NCBI RefSeq assembly: GCF_003072125.1
Contig: NZ_QCYH01000010.1
Location: 39,459 to 103,458, forward strand
Direction of reading: 5' to 3'
Length of the DNA stretch: 64,000 bases
Source of the DNA: Pelagivirga sediminicola
GTDB taxonomy: Bacteria; Pseudomonadota; Alphaproteobacteria; Rhodobacterales; Rhodobacteraceae
Positions 53,889 through 63,244 of this stretch are shown piece by piece. Under the pieces are notes generated by a model. It had not been told where the DNA came from, searched no databases, and saw only the letters and a list, made by a program, of their open reading frames with translations. Position numbers and translations under genes: made by a program. How positions within the stretch are numbered: position 1 is the stretch's first letter; every line of letters begins with the position of its first letter.

Positions 53889-56044
53889 CCGAAGACGCAA
53901 TCATCGTGTCGCAAGATGTTCCGGGTAAGACGGTTTCTGTCACAGACAGCGGTATCATCCCGGCCCTGCGTCACATCGCGCGCGGTTTTCAGTTGAGCTT
54001 TTCGGAGCAGGCTGTCCGGGCGGCTATGGATTGGCAAGCACAGGCCGACGCGGTCGAGCAGCTTCATGAGATTGCAGGTCGACTGGGGCTCGAACTCCAT
54101 GCTGTCAGAGCAGAGGCGCAGAAGATCGACCCGCTTCATCTGCCGGTTCTGGTTCTCCAGCCTGGTGCTGATGTGTTAGTGGTGGAGAGCATCTCTCACG
54201 CTGATATTGCCACTTTCTGGCGGTTCTCGGGGAGTCTGAGCGACAGGAACGAACGCCCTCTGGCTGAACTGATAAAGAAAAGCAGCGGCGTCTGGTTCGT
54301 GCGAGCGAGGCGCAGCCTGCCGGATGTCCGGATCGATGCTTATATCGCGCCGGTCCGCAAGAATTGGCTGCGACGCGTGCTCTTTCCTTCGCTCCGGCCC
54401 TATTTCACCGTTATCGTTGCTTCCTTTCTCACCAATGTTCTGGCCTTGGCGGGAATCCTGTTTTCGATGCAGGTCTATGACCGGGTCATCCCCGCGCAAT
54501 CCCACCATACCCTGGCCGTGTTATTCACCGGCGTTGCCATAGCTTTTCTCTTCGAGTTTTTCCTGAAGCAATCGCGCTCCGTGTTGCTCGACATCCTGGG
54601 CCGGAACGCTGGTCTGAGGCTTTCCGAGCAGGTTTTCGGACGCGCCCTGCGCATTCGCAACGACCACCGGCCCAAATCAACCGGTAGCTTCATTGCCCAG
54701 CTTCGGGATATCGACACCATGCGCGAGGTCCTGACTTCGACATCGGTCGGCGTTCTGATGGACCTGCCATTCTTCTTCCTCTTCTGTTGGCTATTCTGGA
54801 TGATTGCCGGTTGGCTGGTCCTGATCCCGGTCGCCGCTCTGGCCGCCATCATATTGCCAGGGCTGATCATGCAACCGAAACTGCGCAGTTCAGCCCGACA
54901 GGCACAGCGCGAAGCGGCTCTGCGCAATGCTATTCTGGTGGAAACGATCCAGGGGATCGATGATATCAAGGCGTTGCAAGCCGAAGAGCGGTTCGAAAAT
55001 ATCTGGCGTGAAACTTCAGCGGCGACTGGTGAGGCCCAGTCTCAGGAAAGACGTCTAGTCGCAGGTCTCACTGCGTGGACGCAAATCGTGCAGCAAAGTG
55101 TCTATGCGGTGACCGTCGCGATAGGGGCCCCACTGGTCATGATCGGAGAGATTACAACCGGTACGCTTGTCGGCGCGTCAATTCTAGGGTCGCGTATGAT
55201 TGCCCCCATGAGTCAGATTTCGGGGGTGCTTTCACGACTTCAGCAGGCGCGTGTCGGAGCACAGGGGCTGACTAAAATCATGAAGTCACCTGTGGATCAT
55301 CCTCCAGATGAAGCCCGCGTCACCCTGTCCCGGATCACCGGCCAGTATAGCTTTGAAAACGCTGAGTTCAGCCATCGCAGTGATCCCCCACCCGCACTGA
55401 CAGTGGCGCATATTCAGATCGGAGCCGGGGAACGTATCGGAGTGATCGGCCGCAACGGGGCTGGGAAGTCCACTCTATTACAGGCAATGGCCGGCCAATT
55501 GATGCCCTCAACTGGGCAACTGCGGCTGGACGGCATGTCTATAGATACAATCGACCCGGCCGATCTTCGCCGCGACATCGCCTATCTTTCCCAGAATTCG
55601 AACCTGTTTTTCGGGACGCTGCGCGATAATCTGCTGCTGGGAAAACCTTCCGCTACAGATGATGAATTGCTCACCGCGTTGTCACTTGCAGGGGGGGAGA
55701 CCTTTCTAAGCCGTTTTTCCAAAGGCTGGAACTACCAGATTATGGAAGGGGGTCTTGGCCTGTCCGGCGGCCAGAAGCAAACGATCCTGTTGGCCCGCCT
55801 CGTACTCCGGAACCCTTCTGTCCTTCTGTTGGATGAGCCAACTTCTGCAATGGATGATACGACCGAACGACATTTCATTGAGAAACTCAGCATCGCATCG
55901 GGAGGGAGGACGCTTGTCGTGGCGACGCACCGTCATCGGATTCTCCAATTGGTGGATCGGCTTGTGGTACTGGACAGAGGTCGGATCGTTCTAGACGGTC
56001 CGCGCGACCAGATTCTGGCACAAATGCGGGGAGAGACAAAATGA
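53885..56044 (+). CDS. Type I secretion ABC transporter (LapB/HlyB type) with C39-like domain
   Basis: 719 residues. The N-terminal ~130 residues are a C39-like domain without a catalytic cysteine (ALRHIARGFQLSFSEQAVR), so it binds rather than cuts substrate. About six membrane helices (~155-430) include VLALAGILFSMQVYDRVIPA. ATPase: Walker A GRNGAGKSTLL, signature LSGGQKQTILLARL, Walker B VLLLDEPTSAMDD, H-loop ATHRHR. Inner-membrane motor of the operon's exporter. Overlaps its neighbours by 4 nt on both sides. Confidence 0.94.
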   Translation: MTEDAIIVSQDVPGKTVSVTDSGIIPALRHIARGFQLSFSEQAVRAAMDWQAQADAVEQLHEIAGRLGLELHAVRAEAQKIDPLHLPVLVLQPGADVLVVESISHADIATFWRFSGSLSDRNERPLAELIKKSSGVWFVRARRSLPDVRIDAYIAPVRKNWLRRVLFPSLRPYFTVIVASFLTNVLALAGILFSMQVYDRVIPAQSHHTLAVLFTGVAIAFLFEFFLKQSRSVLLDILGRNAGLRLSEQVFGRALRIRNDHRPKSTGSFIAQLRDIDTMREVLTSTSVGVLMDLPFFFLFCWLFWMIAGWLVLIPVAALAAIILPGLIMQPKLRSSARQAQREAALRNAILVETIQGIDDIKALQAEERFENIWRETSAATGEAQSQERRLVAGLTAWTQIVQQSVYAVTVAIGAPLVMIGEITTGTLVGASILGSRMIAPMSQISGVLSRLQQARVGAQGLTKIMKSPVDHPPDEARVTLSRITGQYSFENAEFSHRSDPPPALTVAHIQIGAGERIGVIGRNGAGKSTLLQAMAGQLMPSTGQLRLDGMSIDTIDPADLRRDIAYLSQNSNLFFGTLRDNLLLGKPSATDDELLTALSLAGGETFLSRFSKGWNYQIMEGGLGLSGGQKQTILLARLVLRNPSVLLLDEPTSAMDDTTERHFIEKLSIASGGRTLVVATHRHRILQLVDRLVVLDRGRIVLDGPRDQILAQMRGETK

Positions 56045-57222
56045 CCTCGTTCTCTTCTGTGACATTGCCTCAGATTGCCGATGAGCAACAGGCTCGAACC
56101 CAATCCCGGATAATCTGGCTCACCATGTTGTTTTTTGCGGCAGCCCTGAGCTGGGCTTGGGCTGCAAGACTCGACGAGGTGACCACTGCCGAAGGACAGG
56201 TGATTCCGATCCGACAGGAACAGGTTGTCCAGTCTCTCGAAGGTGGTTTGCTGCGCGAACTGAACGTACGATCTGACGAGATTGTCGAGGCCGGTGAGGT
56301 GCTTGCCCGGCTTGATCCCACGGGTACGGAGGCGAATGTCGATGAGACCGAAGCCCAGCTTCTGGCGCGACGGGCGCGGATCGCCCGCTTAACTGCCGAG
56401 ATCACCGATAAGGCGTTACATTTTCCCAAAGCGCTGTTGCCCCAGGAAGAGCTGATTGCAACGGAAAAGGCGCTCTATGATGCGCGTCGTGACAGCCTGT
56501 CGAAGACACTTTCGCTGATCCGGGACTCGCGGGACCTTCTGGAAGAAGAACTCGATGCCATGACCAGACTTTCTTCATTGGGAGCCTCATCGCGAATGGA
56601 TGCTGTGAGGCTCCAGCGCCAGATTGTCGAGCTGAATATGAAAGAGACCGAAATACGGCATGACTACTACGTCAACGCCAACGAGGAACTTGCCAAGACC
56701 AAGGCCGAGGCCGAGGCCCTGGCTGCAGAGTTGCGTGGTGGGAAGGATCGTCTCGAACGGTTGACCTTACGCTCGCCAGTGCGCGGCATTGTAAAGGATA
56801 TCGCTGTGACCACAGTGGGAGGGGTCGTTGCCCCGAACGGGGAATTGATGACGATCGTACCGCTCGATGAGGAACTCCTGGTGGAGGCCCGAGTGAAACC
56901 TCGGGATATTGCCTTCATTCGTCCGGCGATGCGTGCCACGGTTAAGGTGACCGCTTATGATTACGCAATCTACGGGACCCTGGAAGGCGAAGTCAGGTCG
57001 ATTTCTCCGGATTCAATCCAAGACGAAGCCGATCCACAAAAGCGTTATTATCGCGTCTTCGTGCGGAGCGATACTTTTGAGTTGGCACACAAGGCTGGAC
57101 GAAAATTTGCCATCACGCCGGGCATGGTGGCCACAGTCGATATCCATACCGGGTCCAAGACGGTGTTGCAGTATCTTGTCAAACCTTTCAACCGGGCAGC
57201 CGAAGCCCTGCGCGAACGCTAA
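56041..57222 (+). CDS. HlyD-family periplasmic adaptor (type I secretion)
   Basis: 393 residues. One N-terminal membrane helix (IIWLTMLFFAAALSWAWAA), the lipoyl half-motif VTTAEGQVIPIRQEQVVQSLEGG, a periplasmic helical hairpin (~90-215), the second lipoyl half (LRSPVRGIVKDI) and a C-terminal beta-barrel with GMVATVDIHTGSKTVLQYLV. Connects the ABC exporter to the TolC-like protein. Confidence 0.94.
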   Translation: MTSFSSVTLPQIADEQQARTQSRIIWLTMLFFAAALSWAWAARLDEVTTAEGQVIPIRQEQVVQSLEGGLLRELNVRSDEIVEAGEVLARLDPTGTEANVDETEAQLLARRARIARLTAEITDKALHFPKALLPQEELIATEKALYDARRDSLSKTLSLIRDSRDLLEEELDAMTRLSSLGASSRMDAVRLQRQIVELNMKETEIRHDYYVNANEELAKTKAEAEALAAELRGGKDRLERLTLRSPVRGIVKDIAVTTVGGVVAPNGELMTIVPLDEELLVEARVKPRDIAFIRPAMRATVKVTAYDYAIYGTLEGEVRSISPDSIQDEADPQKRYYRVFVRSDTFELAHKAGRKFAITPGMVATVDIHTGSKTVLQYLVKPFNRAAEALRER

Positions 57223-57227
57223 CCTCC

Positions 57228-60200
57228 ATGAAAGATACCCCCATCTCCCGAATTCTGGATGAACTTGTCGCACGGATCACTCCCCTGCCTGAGCCCTATC
57301 CGCGTTACGTCGTTTTCCTTTCCTCGACCGAGGGGAACAGCCGCGCCCAGGTTCGGACGATTACGGCCGCCAATCTGATCGACCTGCGTGAAAAGCTGAC
57401 GGAAAAAGAGTCGGTTCGCTTTCTTACGGCCCGACATGTTCGGATGGATTGGGCGACGGGGGTGCGCGCGCTTTCTTTTGGCGCCTACAAGGAAGCGTTG
57501 CAGAAGGTGAAGCGGAACTATAGCCGCAAAGGGTTATCACTCGACGCCAGTTTCCGGCAGGCGGTGACCGAAGGAGAATTGAACGGCAGTGCTTTGCTCT
57601 ACAAAGGCTCCCGAGTTCCACACTGCGAAATCAACACGAACAATTTTGAGGTTTACTGGAAGCGCCGCTTTGGCAGAACATTCCGAATTCCGCGAGATTC
57701 CGCCGAGGTTCACCTGTTCCGCTCGGAGGGACTGTTTCAGGATCGCGACAGCGGTGTTCTTCATGCACTCATGCCGTCGGGCCTCGATGGCGGACGGCGT
57801 GTTTTCGACGTCAATCAACCCGAAAATATCGATTTCCTTATACGCGAAAGCGCCACTTATCTGGCAGGACAGGTCAAGGAAGATGGGATGTTCCATTATG
57901 GCTGGCACCCCAGCTTTGATCGCCCGATCAATCACTACAACACGTTACGCCACGCCAGCAGCACCTATGCGCTCTGTGAAGCCTATGGGGTACTGCACAA
58001 AGACGATATGCGCGCAACCATCGAACGATCTCTGAAGCAGATCTCGAAAAGGCTGGTCAAACACAGCATTGGACCGGCCGGGACGGCAGCTTATCTTATG
58101 GACGCGGGCATGGAGGTCAAACTCGGCGGAAACGCTGTTGCGATCCTGGCGCTCTGCAAGTTTTACGAGACGACAGGAGAAATGCCCTGGCTAGACCTGG
58201 CGCGCCGTTTGGGCAACGGTATCCTGTCGATGCAACGTGAGGACGGCGGATTTTATCATATTCTAGATGCCGAAACTCTGACGCCAAAAGAAGAGTTCCG
58301 CACCGTCTATTATGACGGGGAGGCGGCGTTTGGACTCATGCGCCTTTATGGGGCAACTGGCGAAGAGTGTTGGCTCGATGCGGCCCGGCGCGCCGTCGAT
58401 CATTTCATTTCTGAGGATTACTGGCAATACCACGACCACTGGTTGGCCTATTGCGTCAATGAACTCTCCGTTCATGTCACCGAGGAACGTTATATTCGCT
58501 TCGGTATCCGCAACATCGGGGATTATCTCGACTTCATTCGAAACCGCATCACTACCTTTCCCACGCTGTTGGAGCTGTGCTGCGCCACGCGTCTTCTGGT
58601 GCAGCGATCGCTGGGTGATCCTGCGCTGACCCCGGTCATCGACACGTTTGACCTCTCTGCTTTCAAAGAGGCTATGGAAACCCGCGCCCAATATCTGACG
58701 AACGGGTTCTTTTTCCCCGAAGTCGCGATGCACTTTAGGAACCCGGCGCGGGTCACCGGGAGCTTCTTCATCCGCCATCACGGCTTTCGTGTGCGCATCG
58801 ATGATGTCGAACATTACCTTTCCGGGTTGATCGCTTACCGTTCCTATCTCGCCGAACGAGAATGGTTTTCCGAACTTTGCGAACAACAACGACGTCGTCT
58901 GAGCAGTGACGTGAAACACATGCGTTGGACGTCAACAGACGTTGCTGACCTTCTTGAGGGTGCAAAGTGGCTGCGCCCACCGCCCTCTCAAGTAGAGGTG
59001 AGTGGTGCTTCCATCTATGCTCCCAGTTTTCGTGCAGATGATATCGCTTTTATCAGGGGCTCGGGAGAGAGATTTGGAATCACTCCGCAACAGCTTGAAG
59101 AAAACGCAATAGTCCCACGCATCGCGATTGTGGGCACAGACAGCGCGGCTCCGATAAAAGCAGATTCCGTTTTGCAAGTGCCTGATATGCGTACGGCCCT
59201 ATTGGCCTTGGCAAGGGATGCGCGCAAATCCCTTGCAGGTCCGATGATCGGTGTAACCGGAAGTGCCGGAAAAACGACGATAACGGGGATGATTGCACAT
59301 TGCTTTGAAGGTACCGCCAAGGTCCACAGCACTCGTCTCAGCGCTAACATGGTGCGAGGGATTGCCTGGAATCTCTGTTGTGCGCCCACCGATACAGAAT
59401 ACTGCGTTCTGGAAATGGCCATAGGCCAGATGGAGGAAAACACTCGCTTGGCGCGGCCGGACATCGCGCTCTTTACCAATATCAGCCCGGCGCATCTAAT
59501 CCACCACAAGAACACTGCCACAATCGCGCGAAAGAAGGCACGTATCTTTGCCGGAATGCCGGAAAACGGTGTTGCCGTTCTGAATCGTGATATGAGCGAG
59601 TTTGAAATTATTGCGTCGGCAGCAGAAAGAAAAGGACTTCGAATCGTCACCTATGGATGGAGTGATACCGCCGATATCTATCCCGTCTCCGTCGATGGAT
59701 CGGCTGGCACTGCCACCTTGGAAGTTTTTGGCCAACGCCACGTTGCACCGATCGTTGGAACGGGAAACTATGCCGTATATAATACGATGGCGACCGTAGC
59801 TGTGTTGTACATTCTGAACTGGCGGATCGGGCCTACCATCGGACGGCTCGCGACCTATGTTAGACCCCGTGGCCGTGGTCAGGTCATTGAGGTGACAACC
59901 CCGGATGGGTTGGCCAAGGTGATCGATCATTCCTACAATGCCAATCCGGCTTCCATGCGTGCTGCACTCAGCGAATTTTTCGCTACTCCCTGCAAGGGTA
60001 AACGCATTGTCGTTCTTGGCGACATGGCCGAGCTCGGCGACGATAGCCGGTCCGCCCATAGCGAGCTACTAAAGTTTCTCGGAAAACAACCGATGGAGTT
60101 CGTCTACCTTATCGGGAGTGAGTTCGCTGCGTGCCAGTCTGATATTCAAGACGATGCCCGGTTCCGGTTTATCAGCCTCGAAAACCTCGATGAGGTGTTT

Positions 60201-60305
60201 CGCCGACAGATCACCGCAGAAGATCTCCTTTTAGTCAAGGGATCCAACAGCACAGGCCTCTTCCAATATCTTGATAGATTTAGATCGTATGTCGGCTCTG
60301 GGTAA
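57228..60305 (+). CDS. Fusion of alpha/alpha-toroid-like region and MurF-like amide ligase
   Basis: 1025 residues, no signal peptide. Residues 1-200 match no family I know. About 200-550 show repeated helix pairs typical of an alpha/alpha toroid (NHYNTLRHASSTYALCEAYG, MQREDGGFYHIL, VYYDGEAAFGLMRLYGATGE). About 600-1020 are MurF-like: P-loop GVTGSAGKTTITG (~675-687), FTNISPAHL, the HSYNANPASMRAAL signature (901-914), VLGDMAELGDDSRSAH (929-944) and LLVKGSNSTG. MurF-type enzymes join a carboxylate to an amine with ATP. It begins 5 nt after the HlyD-type stop, so it belongs to the secretion operon. Target unknown; the Asp-rich first gene product is a candidate. Confidence 0.85.
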   Translation: MKDTPISRILDELVARITPLPEPYPRYVVFLSSTEGNSRAQVRTITAANLIDLREKLTEKESVRFLTARHVRMDWATGVRALSFGAYKEALQKVKRNYSRKGLSLDASFRQAVTEGELNGSALLYKGSRVPHCEINTNNFEVYWKRRFGRTFRIPRDSAEVHLFRSEGLFQDRDSGVLHALMPSGLDGGRRVFDVNQPENIDFLIRESATYLAGQVKEDGMFHYGWHPSFDRPINHYNTLRHASSTYALCEAYGVLHKDDMRATIERSLKQISKRLVKHSIGPAGTAAYLMDAGMEVKLGGNAVAILALCKFYETTGEMPWLDLARRLGNGILSMQREDGGFYHILDAETLTPKEEFRTVYYDGEAAFGLMRLYGATGEECWLDAARRAVDHFISEDYWQYHDHWLAYCVNELSVHVTEERYIRFGIRNIGDYLDFIRNRITTFPTLLELCCATRLLVQRSLGDPALTPVIDTFDLSAFKEAMETRAQYLTNGFFFPEVAMHFRNPARVTGSFFIRHHGFRVRIDDVEHYLSGLIAYRSYLAEREWFSELCEQQRRRLSSDVKHMRWTSTDVADLLEGAKWLRPPPSQVEVSGASIYAPSFRADDIAFIRGSGERFGITPQQLEENAIVPRIAIVGTDSAAPIKADSVLQVPDMRTALLALARDARKSLAGPMIGVTGSAGKTTITGMIAHCFEGTAKVHSTRLSANMVRGIAWNLCCAPTDTEYCVLEMAIGQMEENTRLARPDIALFTNISPAHLIHHKNTATIARKKARIFAGMPENGVAVLNRDMSEFEIIASAAERKGLRIVTYGWSDTADIYPVSVDGSAGTATLEVFGQRHVAPIVGTGNYAVYNTMATVAVLYILNWRIGPTIGRLATYVRPRGRGQVIEVTTPDGLAKVIDHSYNANPASMRAALSEFFATPCKGKRIVVLGDMAELGDDSRSAHSELLKFLGKQPMEFVYLIGSEFAACQSDIQDDARFRFISLENLDEVFRRQITAEDLLLVKGSNSTGLFQYLDRFRSYVGSG

Positions 60306-60317
60306 GCGGTGCCTGAG

Positions 60318-60450
60318 CCTCACTTCGGATCCGGAAACGTCTGCGGATGCTGTCAAAACGATTTGGGATTGCGCAGAATCTGTCTCCACATAGGTTCCGG
60401 CACTCGGCTGCGACGCTACTGATCGAGGGAGGCATCGACAGTAAGCGCGC
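60318..60450 (+). pseudogene. Tyrosine recombinase (integrase) C-terminal fragment
   Basis: Reads RIRKRLRMLSKRFGIAQNLS then PHRFRHSAATLLIEGGID. The HxxR core and surrounding residues are the catalytic box II of XerC/D-type integrases. The N-terminal part and the active-site Tyr are missing; beyond GGIDSK the sequence diverges into IS-end-like DNA (CATTGATACCGCAGCT recurs at 60577). Confidence 0.72.
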
Positions 60451-60592
60451 CATTGATACCGCAGCTGACCTGCCCCCCGGAAGTTCCCTCAGTCTGATGT
60501 AGAGTCTGCCCAACCTGAAGGAGCAGACGACAGAGGATGGTGGCTGTGTCCCAAAGCTTGGTGTAAGGTAATCAGGCCATTGATACCGCAGC

Positions 60593-62230
60593 TTATGCGG
60601 CTTGACTGTCCGTCACGGATGCCAATGGTGCCCAATTCCACGGCAGCAATTCATCCAGCCTGTTGATCTTGTGATCGTGGATGCGGTCGAAGATGTCAGC
60701 CAGATAGGCAAGCGGGTCGAGACCGTTCAGCTTGGCGGTTTCAATGACGGTCATCGCACGTGCGAGGGTTTCTGCACCGGTATCCGCCCCTGCAAATAAC
60801 CAATTTTTTCTGCCGATCCCAATCGGGCGCAGAGCGCGCTCGGCGGGGTTGTTGTCGATGGCCACGCGGCCGTCAGACAGAAACAGGCTGAAGGCGTCCT
60901 GCCGGGCGATTCCATAGCGGAAGGCCTTGGCCAGATCGCTTTTGCCTGGAATGCGCAGGAGCTGCTGTTCGGACCAGGCAAAGAAGGCCTCGACCTTTGG
61001 TCGGCTCAGCTTTTGCCGCGCCGCATAGCGGACGTCAGCGGGCTGACCGTTGATGTCGCGCTCGACATCGTAGAACTTGCCGATCCGGTCGAGAGCCTCA
61101 CGGGCGATCTCGGACTTGGTCGAGGTCCAGAAGTCATGGAAGTCGCGTCGTAGGTGGGCCCAACAGGCCGCCTCGCGCAAGCGCGATTTGCCATCGGGTT
61201 CAGGCGCATAGAGCTTGGCATAGCCCTTGTAGCCATCGGCCTGGAGGATGCCGCGCGCATCGGACAGGTGGTCAAGAACGTGCTCTTCCTTCCAGTCTGG
61301 CGCAAAGCGATAGACAGCGCCCGGTGGCGATGATCCCGCCCAAGGGCGTTGATCGCGCACATAGGCCCAGATACGGCCTTGTTTGACCCCTTTGCCAAGC
61401 CCCTTGTCGCGCAAAGAGCGATCCAGCACCCGGATCGGTGTATCATCCGCATGCAGCAGGTCGCTGCCCATAATATCGGCCTCAATCCGCTCTATCAGCG
61501 GCGACAGGGTCTTCATGGCGCGACCACACCAGCCCACCAGCGTAGTCTCGGGAATGTCCGCGCCCATGCGGGCGAAGATCTCGTGCTGGCGATACAAAGG
61601 AAGGTGGTCGTCAAACTTCGAGACCAGCACATGCGCCAGCAGGTTCGGCCCCGCCATACTGCCCGGAATCGGGCGGCTGGGGGCTGGTTCCTGCACCATT
61701 TTCTCGCAGCGGCGGCAGGATTTCTTGATCCGGGCAATCTGGATCACCTTCATCTGTGCGGCGATCATGTCCAGCAACTCGCTGACATCCTCGCCTACCA
61801 CGCGCAGGTCGCCGCCGCAGTCAGGGCAGCAGGCACCAGGATCAAGCTCACGGCGCTCGCGGCGAGTTTCATCCGAGACACGCGGCCGACGGCGCAAAGC
61901 GGGCGCATCGGCAGTGTCTGGTGACGGCTCATCACGCCCTTCGTCGATGGGCGCATCATCTTCCTCGGCCACCGCAACCAGCAGGTCTTCGAGCGCCAGT
62001 TCCAGCTGCTCGATCTCGCGCTCGATTTTCTCCGAGGATTTGCCAAAAGCCAGTTTCTGTAACTTGGCGATCCGCAGGCGCAGGGCCTGCACCAACTGGT
62101 CATGAACCCGCAGCGTGGCCGATATCTTGGCGTTCTCCGCCGAGATCCGCGCGTTCTCGGCCTGCAATACCGCGATCATCGCGCGCAATTCAGCGGGATC
62201 ATCAGGCAGATTTTCAGCAGGCTTTGACAT
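60593..62230 (-). CDS. tnpC: IS66 transposase TnpC
   Basis: About 545 residues: leucine-zipper N-terminus (AVLQAENARISAENAKIS), zinc finger CCPDCGG...CRRCEK, then the DDE domain with LLHADDTPIRV, ADGYKGYAKLY and the NNPAERALRPIGIGRKNW element. Start at MSKPAENLPDD (62230); an upstream ATG at 62245 is possible. It lies 62 bp downstream of tnpB. Confidence 0.94.
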   Translation of the reverse strand: MSKPAENLPDDPAELRAMIAVLQAENARISAENAKISATLRVHDQLVQALRLRIAKLQKLAFGKSSEKIEREIEQLELALEDLLVAVAEEDDAPIDEGRDEPSPDTADAPALRRRPRVSDETRRERRELDPGACCPDCGGDLRVVGEDVSELLDMIAAQMKVIQIARIKKSCRRCEKMVQEPAPSRPIPGSMAGPNLLAHVLVSKFDDHLPLYRQHEIFARMGADIPETTLVGWCGRAMKTLSPLIERIEADIMGSDLLHADDTPIRVLDRSLRDKGLGKGVKQGRIWAYVRDQRPWAGSSPPGAVYRFAPDWKEEHVLDHLSDARGILQADGYKGYAKLYAPEPDGKSRLREAACWAHLRRDFHDFWTSTKSEIAREALDRIGKFYDVERDINGQPADVRYAARQKLSRPKVEAFFAWSEQQLLRIPGKSDLAKAFRYGIARQDAFSLFLSDGRVAIDNNPAERALRPIGIGRKNWLFAGADTGAETLARAMTVIETAKLNGLDPLAYLADIFDRIHDHKINRLDELLPWNWAPLASVTDSQAA

Positions 62231-62292
62231 GCGGCTGATTACCAAAAATCAGGCCGAAGCACCATATAAATAACGTAAATCCCGGCGCAAAA

Positions 62293-62640
62293 TCACCCCA
62301 CCCTCGCAGGCGGAGCTCCCCAATCCGGACGCCGCCAGTCGATACCCTCCCAGAGCATCGCAAGCTGCGCCGAGGTCAGCCGCATCGCCCCATCCTGGGC
62401 ATTTGGCCAAGGGAAACGGCCCCGCTCAAGCACCTTGTAATAGAGGCAAAACCCTTGCCCATCCCAGAACAGAAGCTTGATCCGATCACCCCGACGGCCT
62501 CGAAACGCAAACACCGCCCCACTGGTAGGCTTTTGTCGCAACACGTCCTGGGTCAGCGCCGCCAGCCCTGCGATCCCCTTGCGCATATCCGTGACACCGC
62601 AGGCCAGATACACACGCACACCGGTGCCCGGGCCGATCAT
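62293..62640 (-). CDS. tnpB: IS66 accessory protein TnpB (IS66 Orf2)
   Basis: 115 residues. Signature VYLACGVTDMRKGIAGLAAL and GDRIKLLFWDGQGFCLYYKVLERGRFPWP (quoted in part). Required with TnpA for transposition of IS66 elements. Overlaps tnpA by 4 nt. Confidence 0.94.
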   Translation of the reverse strand: MIGPGTGVRVYLACGVTDMRKGIAGLAALTQDVLRQKPTSGAVFAFRGRRGDRIKLLFWDGQGFCLYYKVLERGRFPWPNAQDGAMRLTSAQLAMLWEGIDWRRPDWGAPPARVG

Positions 62641-63017
62641 GCAGCGTCAACCACACGGATCAGCGCCGACAGCGCAGCAGGATCAATCGTGCTTTCAAAA
62701 TGCAAACTACGCCCCCCACGCAGGCGCAATTCAACAGCAACTGGAGGCGGCAGCTCAGCGACCGGTGCCTGCGCCACCGGCACTCCTGCAGTCACGGGCA
62801 TGTCCAGCGGCAAGAAAAGCGCCCCGGCATCGGGCGACCACAAGCCTTTCTTCTTCAGCTCATGCCGCCACGCGTAAATTTGTTGTCGCTTAATCTCATG
62901 GCGCTGCGCAACCTGCGTCACACTCGCCCCGGCAATCCCAACCGACGCGACAATCTCAAGCTTTTCGTCGTCATGCCAAAAGCGTCGCCGCTCCGCCCCA
63001 AGAATTTCGCCACGCAT
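62637..63017 (-). CDS. tnpA: IS66 accessory protein TnpA
   Basis: 126 residues. Helix-turn-helix of the transposase-8 type: IVASVGIAGASVTQVAQRHE, IKRQQIYAWRHELKKKGLWS. First gene of the element's transposition operon. A short palindrome-rich stretch with three GACGTCTCT/AGAGACGTC-like repeats lies just upstream (63030-63070). Confidence 0.92.
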   Translation of the reverse strand: MRGEILGAERRRFWHDDEKLEIVASVGIAGASVTQVAQRHEIKRQQIYAWRHELKKKGLWSPDAGALFLPLDMPVTAGVPVAQAPVAELPPPVAVELRLRGGRSLHFESTIDPAALSALIRVVDAA

Positions 63018-63244
63018 CCCAGACCCCGTATAAGAGACGTCGCTAATGACGTCTTTAACGACGTCTCTTAGATCATCGCACGAGCATCAGGCAGGCGGTG
63101 CCAATGGCGCGGTTACGGTGTAAGAGGCCGCGCGCGGAGCCCCCGGCGTAGCGCAGCGCGCGGCCGGTGGTGACGCTGGCGGCCACCGTCGATCTTCGGC
63201 AAAGGTTTGGGTTGCAACACTCGAAACCAAAGACGGAGATGACG

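Larger units (their letters stand above)
60568..63116 (-). mobile_element. IS66-family element (copy 2), complete, 2549 bp
   Basis: Terminal repeats at 60568-60589 and 63095-63116 match at 17 of 22 positions, both starting GTAA outward to inward. The flanks carry an exact 8-bp duplication GGTGTAAG (60560-60567 and 63117-63124). tnpA, tnpB and tnpC are all open. It is inserted in older IS256-like DNA: joining the flanks restores a sequence leading to the transposase start at 63245. Confidence 0.95.
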
